Below are positions 58,373 through 64,000 of a DNA stretch of 64,000 bases, in pieces. Below the pieces are notes generated by a model that saw only the letters and a list, made by a program, of their open reading frames with translations, searched no databases and was not told where the DNA came from. The DNA is from Streptomyces bungoensis (GTDB taxonomy: Bacteria > Actinomycetota > Actinomycetes > Streptomycetales > Streptomycetaceae): assembly GCF_001514215.1 (NCBI RefSeq), contig NZ_KQ948856.1:1-64000 (forward strand), read 5' to 3'. Made by a program: the position numbers and the translations under genes. Numbering within the stretch: position 1 is the stretch's first letter; each line of letters starts with the position of its first letter.

Positions 58373-59593
58373 TCAGTCGCCGGTCCCGTACGCCTCCTCG
58401 ACGTAGTCCGGGTTCTCCTGCAGGGACTTCAGCAGCCGGTCCCGCTCGGCCTCGTCCACCTGCACGGGGACGACCCCGCGGGCGCCGGTCAGCCGCCGGA
58501 ACCCGCCCCGGCGCTCCAGCCGGCCGTCGACGCGCACCGGGAGGCCGACGAGGTGGGCGTGGCCGGCGACGCGGTAGTCCTCCTCGCCCAGGGTGACGCG
58601 GACGTGCGGGACCTCGGCGCCGGTGAGCACCCGCAGCCGTACCGTGCCCTCGCCGCGCGGGCCGGAGCGGCGCATGCGGACGACGGTGCCGGTGACGCGG
58701 ACCGGGACGGAGGGCTCCTGGCTCAGGTAGCGGGCGCCGGCCGCGTGCAGCGCGGGCAGGTCGCCCGGGGAGAACTCGACGGGCTCGGCCGGGGCCGCGC
58801 AGCCGGCCGGCACTCCGGAGGCGGGGGCCCAGGAGACGGCGACGCGGGCGCCCTCGGTGCCGCGCACGAGCGCGGTCAGCGCCTCGGTGAGCTCGCGGCT
58901 GACACCGGCCTCGACGGCGCCGTCGAAGGCGTCCGTGGCGCCGGTGGCCCGCTGGTAGTCGATGGCCTCGCGGGCCGCGTAGAGGGCCTGGTGGAGCCGG
59001 ACGGCGAGCGGGCGGGCGGCGGCCACCGGCACGAAGGCGGTCAGTCTGCGGTCCTCGGCGGCGGGGCCGACGAGGACGTTCTCCAGGAGGGCGGCCGCGG
59101 GCCGCCGGTGCCGGGCGCCGAAGTAGCCGGCCCGCGCGTGGGTGGCGAGCGCGGCGGCGAGGAGCATCTGCCGGGCGGCCCCGCGCAGGCGTTCGTCGGC
59201 CGTCCAGGGCGCGGCGCCCGCGGGGCCGCCCGGGGTGTCGCGCCACCAGCGGATCTCGTCGCTGGGCACGGCGAGGGCGATCAGCACCTCGCGCGCGGAG
59301 GGGGTGTCGCTGCGGGCCAGGGCGTCGAGGGCCTCGCCGAGCAGGTCGTCGCTGTCGGGGAAGGCCCGGCTCTCGGGCACCAGCAGGCTGGTCGCGTCGC
59401 CGCCGGGGCCCGGCGGGGTCCAGCGGCCGTAGCGCCCGGGCGCTCCCCCGCGCCGCCGCCAGCCGTGCCGGTGCAGCAGGGCGCCGAGCACGGCGGGGTC
59501 GACCTCGGCGGGGTCGGGCGGCCGGTTCCGGACGAGGTCGTCGGGGTGCGGCCGGACCTGGCGCGGCAGTTCCCCGTACGGACGGCTTCTCAC
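58373..59593 (-). CDS. protein of unknown function, coupled to the DUF4365 gene
   Basis: 406 aa, soluble, rich in Arg, Ala and Leu. The N-terminal 50 residues ([20 protein letters not shown]) are Pro-rich; the middle is helical. The last 110 residues look beta-rich ([53 protein letters not shown]) and could be an OB-like fold; that is inference. GTG 59593 overlaps the DUF4365 stop as GTGA. 98 bp separate it from thrS. Confidence 0.7.
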   Translation of the reverse strand: MRSRPYGELPRQVRPHPDDLVRNRPPDPAEVDPAVLGALLHRHGWRRRGGAPGRYGRWTPPGPGGDATSLLVPESRAFPDSDDLLGEALDALARSDTPSAREVLIALAVPSDEIRWWRDTPGGPAGAAPWTADERLRGAARQMLLAAALATHARAGYFGARHRRPAAALLENVLVGPAAEDRRLTAFVPVAAARPLAVRLHQALYAAREAIDYQRATGATDAFDGAVEAGVSRELTEALTALVRGTEGARVAVSWAPASGVPAGCAAPAEPVEFSPGDLPALHAAGARYLSQEPSVPVRVTGTVVRMRRSGPRGEGTVRLRVLTGAEVPHVRVTLGEEDYRVAGHAHLVGLPVRVDGRLERRGGFRRLTGARGVVPVQVDEAERDRLLKSLQENPDYVEEAYGTGD

Positions 59594-60156
59594 GGCCTGC
59601 CTCCCGTTCCGACCCGGGTCATGATCTCGCACAGCGCCCGGTCGTCGAAGATGCGCGAGGTCGGGATCCGCACGGTGGTCCGGTGCCGGCCGGTGACCGG
59701 GTGGCCGGCGAGGTTGGTCCAGTAGCAGCAGTGCCTCAGGTCGAGCCGGTCGTGGCTGGCGCGCAGCCAGTCGTCCTGGGAGCGCGGGACGAGCATGACG
59801 ACCAGGATCTTGTGCACCGAGACCGGGGTGCGGGCGAGCTTGCGCAGATGGTCGTTGTCGAGGGTGAAGGAGAAGAAGCGGCCCGGGGGGTTGGGGGCGA
59901 CCTGGTAGGTGCACTTCAGCTGCACCTTGATGGTGACCTCGTCGTCCACGGTGTGGCCGGGCGCGCTGTGACTGACGTGCCAGTCGATGCCGTTGTCCGG
60001 GAACGGCTGGGACAGCGAGCAGCCCGCCGCGGCGGCGACCGCGTGCAGATAACCGACCTGCAGTGTCTCCATGCAGGCGGTGGTGGCGAGCGTGCCGCGA
60101 AAGGGGCCCGTGCGTTCGGGCAGCAGCCCGCCCCGCTCGGGCTGCGCCATGGCCAT
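59590..60156 (-). CDS. DUF4365 protein, PD-(D/E)XK nuclease-like
   Basis: 188 aa. The central part matches the DUF4365 layout, which belongs to the PD-(D/E)XK fold: Glu30 in an N-terminal helix, Asp58 in NGIDW, and Gln79-Leu-Lys81 in VQLKCTY. This suggests a metal-dependent nuclease, target unknown. Start ATG 60156 ([10 protein letters not shown]) has GGAAGG 9 nt upstream; TTG 60162 and ATG 60150 are alternatives. Translationally coupled to the 406-aa gene and divergent from the DnaQ-like gene. Confidence 0.8.
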   Translation of the reverse strand: MAMAQPERGGLLPERTGPFRGTLATTACMETLQVGYLHAVAAAAGCSLSQPFPDNGIDWHVSHSAPGHTVDDEVTIKVQLKCTYQVAPNPPGRFFSFTLDNDHLRKLARTPVSVHKILVVMLVPRSQDDWLRASHDRLDLRHCCYWTNLAGHPVTGRHRTTVRIPTSRIFDDRALCEIMTRVGTGGRP

Positions 60157-60323
60157 GACCAACAGCCTTCCACCCGTGAGTATCCCCGCTGCGGGTCGCT
60201 GAACTGCAAAGACCCGTACTCCTGTTGTCTCCTTCCGGCGTACGGCGCAAACGGCCCGGGTATCACCAAACGGGCAGAAGACGGAACGTCACCTGCCGTG
60301 CGTGAGCGAGGAGTTGGATTGGC

Positions 60324-61052
60324 ATGACGACGTGCTGGTACGAGGGGCCGCTGGCCGCCTTCGACACGGAGACGACGGGCGTGGACGTCGAGACCGACCG
60401 GATCGTGTCGGCCGCCGTCGTGGTCCAGGACGCGCCGGGGACCCGTCCCCGGATCACCCGCTGGCTGGTGAACCCGGGCGTGCCGGTGCCCGAGGCGGCG
60501 ACGGCGGTGCACGGTCTGACGGAGGATCACCTGCAGCACAACGGCCGGTGGCCGGCGCCGGTGATGTACGAGATAGCCGAGCAGCTGGCCGAGCACGCGG
60601 CGATGGGGCGCCCGCTGGTGGTGATGAACGCCCCGTTCGATCTGACGCTGCTGGACCGCGAGTTGCGCCGGCACCGCGCGTCCGCGCTGGACCGCTGGTT
60701 CGACGCGCGCCCGCTGCTGGTGCTGGACCCCCGGGTCCTGGACAAGCACCTGGACCGGTACCGCAAGGGCCGCCGCACGCTGACCGACCTGTGCGCGCAC
60801 TACGGCGTGCCGCTGGAGGGAGCGCACGACGCGGCGGCGGACGCGGTGGCCGCGCTGGAGGTCGTCCGGGCGGTGGGCCGCCGTTTCGCGACCCGCCTCG
60901 AGCGCCTGTCCCCCGGCGAGCTGCACACCCTCCAGGCCGGCTGGCACGCGGCGCAGGCACGCGGGCTGCAGGCGTGGTTCGCGCGCAGCGGCTCGGACGA
61001 GATCGTCAGCACGGAGTGGCCCCTGAGGCCGGAGCTGCCGGCGGCGGCGTGA
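60324..61052 (+). CDS. DnaQ-like 3'-5' exonuclease (DEDDh)
   Basis: 242 aa. Exonuclease motifs are complete: FDTETTGVD (Exo I), NAPFDLTLLDREL (Exo II), and HDAAADAVAAL (Exo III, with the catalytic His). It lacks polymerase or BRCT domains, so it is a stand-alone proofreading, repair or RNA-trimming type. GAGGAG lies upstream of ATG; GTG 60302 in frame is a less likely start. Confidence 0.92.
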   Translation: MTTCWYEGPLAAFDTETTGVDVETDRIVSAAVVVQDAPGTRPRITRWLVNPGVPVPEAATAVHGLTEDHLQHNGRWPAPVMYEIAEQLAEHAAMGRPLVVMNAPFDLTLLDRELRRHRASALDRWFDARPLLVLDPRVLDKHLDRYRKGRRTLTDLCAHYGVPLEGAHDAAADAVAALEVVRAVGRRFATRLERLSPGELHTLQAGWHAAQARGLQAWFARSGSDEIVSTEWPLRPELPAAA

Positions 61053-61058
61053 CGGAGC

Positions 61059-61080
61059 GGGGCGCCGCGGCCGGCGCCCC
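61059..61080. terminator. terminator after the exonuclease gene
   Basis: ggggcgccg (61059-61067) and cggcgcccc (61072-61080) form a perfect 9-bp stem with a 4-nt loop, 6 bp past the stop codon. It can also serve the minus-strand gene that ends at 61086. Confidence 0.75.
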
Positions 61081-61085
61081 GGGCC

Positions 61086-61349
61086 TCACCAGGAGCCGCC
61101 ACCTCCGCCCCCGGCGCCTCCGCCGCCACCGCCACCTACCGGTGCTGGAGAGGACCACGGCGGCGAGCAGGACGTCGGTGAGGTCGAGGGAGAACCGCCG
61201 TCCTGTTGGAGACGGCCTGGGCGGCTGCGGCGAGGGTGCCGAACACCGCCAGGACGAGGACGACGAGGACCAGCGACCGCACCCGGCGCCGCCGGATCGA
61301 CGTCACCCTTCCCCGTCTTCCGCTGCTCCTGGGCTGCTCTGCCGCTCAC
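61086..61349 (-). pseudogene. small membrane/secreted protein gene with apparent frame breaks
   Basis: A good ribosome site (GGGAGGT, 61353-61359) precedes GTG 61349. The start (VSGRAAQEQRKTGK) and the end (GGGGGGSW, stop 61086) share one frame. Between them the G/C-rich third positions move: a second frame from about 61306 reads TSIRRRRVRSLVLVVLVLAV, clearly a membrane helix, and a third reads RFSLDLTDVLLAAVVLSS. Three frame changes in 260 bp point to a decayed gene, or to sequencing errors. Confidence 0.5.
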
Positions 61350-61400
61350 GAGACCTCCCTCGACGACGCACCGCGGACGCGTGACCTCCCGCCGCATACG

Positions 61401-61434
61401 ACGAGACCGGTCTGCGTGTGCAGACCGGTCTCGT
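61401..61434 (-). terminator. terminator after tRNA-Val
   Basis: acgagaccggtctg (61401-61414) and cagaccggtctcgt (61421-61434) form a perfect 14-bp stem with a 6-nt loop, 3 bp beyond the tRNA 3' CCA. Confidence 0.9.
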
Positions 61435-61437
61435 CGG

Positions 61438-61512
61438 TGGTGGGCGATACTGGGTTCGAACCAGTGACCTCTTCGGTGTGAACGAAGCGCTCTCCCACTG
61501 AGCTAATCGCCC
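61438..61512 (-). tRNA. tRNA-Val (anticodon CAC)
   Basis: A complete cloverleaf on the minus strand: acceptor GGGCGAT/ATCGCCC, D stem GCTC/GAGC, anticodon stem CTTCG/CGAAG with loop TTCACAC (anticodon CAC, reads GUG), variable AGGTC, T stem ACTGG/CCAGT with loop TTCGAAC, discriminator A. CCA follows directly in the DNA (61438-61440), so the 3' end appears to be encoded. Confidence 0.97.
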
Positions 61513-61525
61513 GGGAACGCACTGA

Positions 61526-61555
61526 ACAATACAGGTCCCCTCGGGGTTCGTTCAA
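61526..61555 (-). promoter_or_regulatory. promoter of tRNA-Val
   Basis: On the minus strand: -35 TTGAAC (61555-61550), an 18-bp spacer, -10 TATTGT (61531-61526), then 13 bp to the tRNA 5' end. The -35 box overlaps the stop codon of the SRPBCC gene. This fits a housekeeping sigma HrdB promoter. Confidence 0.7.
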
Positions 61556-61998
61556 ACCGCTTCGAGCCGGCGCAGCAGTCCGCGCCGGCCCGCTCGCATC
61601 ATCAGCCGGTGGTTGGCGCGGAAGAGCGGCCGGCCGGGCACGGCGAGCCGCCTGAGCAGGGGCTTGGTGACGTCGACCGCCTGGTCGTAGCGGGCCAGGG
61701 TGCCGGCGCCGTCGGCGGTGACCGTCCAGCGGGCCCGGCCCTCGAGGTCACCGGACAGGGCGATCTCCAGCATGCCGGTGGCCGGGTCGTGGCACGTCTC
61801 GCGGGCGGTGCAGGTCAGGTCGTACGGCAGGGCGGAGCGCATGGTGAGGACGGCGGTGGCGCCGCCGGTCCGGGTCACCGAGCGCACCTGCGGCCACCAG
61901 CGCGGATAGTCCTCGAGCCGCTCCAGCACCGCATATACGGCCCCCGGTGGGAAGGGCAGGGACCACCGGGTACGGAAGTCGTAGTGGGTCCAGTCCAT
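61552..61998 (-). CDS. SRPBCC (polyketide cyclase/START-like) family protein
   Basis: 148 aa from ATG 61998 (DWTHYDFRTRWSLPFPPGAV). The pattern PPGAVYAVLERLEDYPRWWPQVRSV is the hallmark opening of SRPBCC lipid or hydrophobic ligand-binding proteins, followed by strands such as YDLTCTARETCHDP and a C-terminal helix. The ligand is unknown. GTG 62022 is an alternative start. A 16-bp palindrome sits directly upstream, and the tRNA promoter overlaps its end. Confidence 0.82.
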   Translation of the reverse strand: MDWTHYDFRTRWSLPFPPGAVYAVLERLEDYPRWWPQVRSVTRTGGATAVLTMRSALPYDLTCTARETCHDPATGMLEIALSGDLEGRARWTVTADGAGTLARYDQAVDVTKPLLRRLAVPGRPLFRANHRLMMRAGRRGLLRRLEAV

Positions 61999-62027
61999 GG
62001 GGGGAGTCTGCCCGGGTGGCACGGGTC

Positions 62028-62043
62028 TGAGTACGCGTACTCA
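62028..62043. promoter_or_regulatory. 16-bp perfect palindrome, probable operator
   Basis: TGAGTACGCGTACTCA reads identically on both strands. It lies 6 bp before the possible GTG start (30 bp before ATG) of the SRPBCC gene and about 75 bp past the stop of the lyase-like gene. No regulator gene lies beside it. Confidence 0.55.
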
Positions 62044-62118
62044 TGCGCCGCGCCACGGCGCGCACCACACTGTCCGGACGAGCGCCGCCGCCCGTGCGAC
62101 GGCGCTCCCCGATCCCCG

Positions 62119-64000
62119 CTAGCCGGGCATCCTGTCCCCGAGCAGGGCCAGGTTCTCGATGGCCGCGAGGCCGTACAGGGCGGTGTCGTTGGTCGACACC
62201 CAGCTCGCCTCGCCGCCCTCGACCAGGGCGGCCGGCCCGGTCAGCTTCTCCGTCCTCCACGGGGAGGACTCGGTGTAGCCGTCGGAGTGGTAGAACTTGG
62301 TCCAGGCGCGCCGGGCGAGCGCCGCGTCACCGGTCTGTACGGCGGCGTAGGCGTCGAGGCGCGAGTGGCCCTGGAAGAGCAGCAGCGTGCCGAAGTCGGA
62401 GCCGTAGCGGGCCGCCTGCTCGGCCTTGGTGGCGTTGAAGTAGCGGCAGTAGTCCAGGTACGCCTCCTTGAACTTCGGCATGTCGACGAGGTGGATCAGC
62501 TCGGCGCACAGCTCGTTGAGGCCGAAGACGGCCGACAGGTGGGAGACCGACACCACCGGCCGACCGGCGACGGCGAACTTCCCGGTGTCGAGGTCGTACA
62601 GGCCGCCGCCCTGGACGAATCCGTTGGGCTGGGCGGCGATGCCCTCCATCGTGGACAGCACGCGCGCCCTGGCCTTCTCCCACTTCGGCCCCTTGCGTTC
62701 CCACTCCGTGAGCCAGGCCGACACCAGGCCGCTCCAGTCAGTGCCGAAGCCGATGGACAGGGCGTGCCGGTCGGGGGTGTAGGGGTCGGTGCGGACCTTG
62801 CGCAGGGGGTCGAGGACGAGGAAGGTCTCGTCGGAGTCGACGTTGGCGTGCATGAGGTCTCCGACGCGTTCGTCGGCGGTGAGGAAGTAGTAGAAACGGC
62901 GGTAGGTGGTGTTGGCGATGCGCTGCTGCTTGGCGCTGTCGGCGAAGTGCTGCACGCCGTGCCGGGTGCCGAGCCCCGCCCACTTGCCGAGGTGGTACAC
63001 GTCGACCTCGCCGGTGTGCCGGGTCATCGCCTCGGCGAAGCGGAAGATGTCCGGGCGGCCGCTGCGCAGGTACGCGTACCAGAGCCACAGGTCGGTGGAG
63101 AGCTCGGAGTTGTCCCAGGCGTAGCCGCCGATGTCGTAGCGCCAGACGTGCCGCGCGGAGTCGTAGGTGTGCATGACGTCGCCGTAGTCCCAGAAGCCGT
63201 ACCAGCGGCGCTGCTCCACCTGGTCCCGGTAGTAGGTGAAGAGGAAGTCGAGGTGGTCCTCGATCTTCGCCTTGGCGGCGGTGGAGCGGTCCGGCTCGGA
63301 GAACAGGCCGGGTCCGAACACCTTGGCCTTGACCAGCTGCCGGGGCGGGGCGGCGAGCTGCGGCGGCGTCCGTACGGCCCGGACCTGGTCGGCGAGGGTG
63401 CCGGCCGCGGGCGTGGAGTCGTTGGCCCAGAACATCAGCTCGGAGGTGCGGGCGATGCCGTACGGGGTGCCGAAGCCGGGCTCGTAGTCCTCGTAGGTGA
63501 TGTTGAGGCCTTCGAGCTGTTCGGCGTAGGTGTCCTGGCCCATGCCGTCGTGGTAGAAGCGCAGGTCCATCGGCTGCGCCTCGGGCGACCAGAGCCAGAG
63601 GGTGACGGTGGCCTCGCCGGTGTGGGCGTCGCGGATGTCGAGCTGGGCGGGGAACTTCTCCCAGAAGTCGCGCAGCCCGAAGGAGAGTCCGCCGCTCGCG
63701 CCGCCCACGTAGCCGAAGCCGGAGGCCCGCCTGCCGCCGCCGGCGCCGATCCAGCCGTAGCCCTGCTTGGTGCGTTTGCGCAGGGTGAAGCCGTCGGCGG
63801 AGAGCTGGGAGAGGGTGTAGTCGCCCCAGTGCGGGATGTACTGCAGGCGGGTGGTGACGCGCTGGTCCCAGGTGGACGGGTCGGGCAGCCTCCTGCCCTC
63901 GTACTGGGCGGCCTGGACCGCGGCGCCGGGGTCGCGGCGCAGCCCGGTGACGCCCTGGACGGCCTCGCGGAGCAGGCCGGTGCCCTCGCCGCCGATGCGG
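62119..64000 (-). CDS. exo-rhamnogalacturonan lyase-like protein (PcRGLX/YetA family), 5' end missing
   Basis: A large protein, about 626 codons in the window, running off the right edge, so its N-terminus and any signal peptide are unseen. The visible part contains LSADGFTLRKRT, GRRASGFGYVGGASGGLSFG, GLRDFWEKFPAQLDIRD, VTLWLWSPEAQPMDLRFYHD and GGYAWDNSELSTDLWLWYAY, which I recognise as the YetA/PcRGLX architecture (beta domain, central domain, alpha/alpha barrel). Members act on pectin rhamnogalacturonan or related sugars. The stop is TAG at 62119. Confidence 0.75.
   Translation of the reverse strand, partial: RIGGEGTGLLREAVQGVTGLRRDPGAAVQAAQYEGRRLPDPSTWDQRVTTRLQYIPHWGDYTLSQLSADGFTLRKRTKQGYGWIGAGGGRRASGFGYVGGASGGLSFGLRDFWEKFPAQLDIRDAHTGEATVTLWLWSPEAQPMDLRFYHDGMGQDTYAEQLEGLNITYEDYEPGFGTPYGIARTSELMFWANDSTPAAGTLADQVRAVRTPPQLAAPPRQLVKAKVFGPGLFSEPDRSTAAKAKIEDHLDFLFTYYRDQVEQRRWYGFWDYGDVMHTYDSARHVWRYDIGGYAWDNSELSTDLWLWYAYLRSGRPDIFRFAEAMTRHTGEVDVYHLGKWAGLGTRHGVQHFADSAKQQRIANTTYRRFYYFLTADERVGDLMHANVDSDETFLVLDPLRKVRTDPYTPDRHALSIGFGTDWSGLVSAWLTEWERKGPKWEKARARVLSTMEGIAAQPNGFVQGGGLYDLDTGKFAVAGRPVVSVSHLSAVFGLNELCAELIHLVDMPKFKEAYLDYCRYFNATKAEQAARYGSDFGTLLLFQGHSRLDAYAAVQTGDAALARRAWTKFYHSDGYTESSPWRTEKLTGPAALVEGGEASWVSTNDTALYGLAAIENLALLGDRMPG

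Noticed and set aside
61438..61512. Integrative element at tRNA-Val
   Set aside because: No integrase, excisionase or repeated tRNA 3' end is seen within the window on either side.

Overview
The window is a chromosomal core segment of a Streptomyces species. The evidence is very high GC with strong G/C preference at third codon positions, frequent GTG and TTG starts, a bldD gene whose protein carries the c-di-GMP signature RGD-X8-RQDD, an actinobacterial integration host factor (sIHF), and a gene order that matches, from memory, the S. coelicolor block from metK to just past thrS. There is no prophage, transposon, CRISPR array or obvious genomic island. Most genes lie on the minus strand, so the operons read right to left.

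Layout: positions 1-3300 hold metK (partial), coaBC, rpoZ, gmk and the sIHF gene. Positions 3300-13300 hold the pyrimidine operon pyrR-pyrB-pyrC-(PH-like membrane protein)-carA-carB-pyrD-pyrF, with several 4-8 bp gene overlaps and a candidate PyrR-binding hairpin just before the pyrR ribosome binding site. Divergent bldD follows, behind two BldD-box-like sites. Positions 14100-17300 carry nusB, efp, an M24-peptidase-like gene with altered metal ligands, and a P-loop protein. Positions 17450-27050 carry shikimate and cell-wall genes in transcription order: DUF948, a small membrane-linked protein, alaS, ruvX, mltG, aroE, aroC, aroK, aroB. Positions 27000-32900 hold a decayed regulator remnant, rpsD, rarA, a VKOR-family protein, hisS and a glyoxalase-II-like hydrolase. 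Then come a plus-strand membrane-anchored cyclophilin and a DUF349 protein.

Positions 35300-47100 contain relA, apt, secF, secD, yajC, ruvB, ruvA, ruvC, yebC, pdxT and pdxS (stringent response, purine salvage, protein export, Holliday-junction processing, pyridoxal phosphate synthesis). Positions 47200-55500 contain a LemA-like protein and the phosphatidylinositol mannoside genes (pimA-like, acyltransferase, PIP synthase) plus a HIT protein. This set is split by a plus-strand EF-G-like gene and a large membrane protein. Positions 55600-64000 hold a potassium channel, thrS, a translationally coupled pair (DUF4365 nuclease-like protein plus an unknown partner), a DnaQ-like exonuclease, a small frame-broken gene, tRNA-Val(CAC), an SRPBCC protein, and a partial rhamnogalacturonan-lyase-like (YetA/PcRGLX) gene running off the right edge.

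The main content is ordinary core biology. The points deserving a second look are the PyrR leader and other intergenic stem-loops, two candidate pseudogenes recognised by codon-position bias changing frame, the degenerate M24 enzyme, the EF-G paralogue without NKxD, a codon-atypical insert in PimA, a 16-bp perfect palindrome before the SRPBCC gene, and the DUF4365 pair. I did not find a clearly new multi-gene system.
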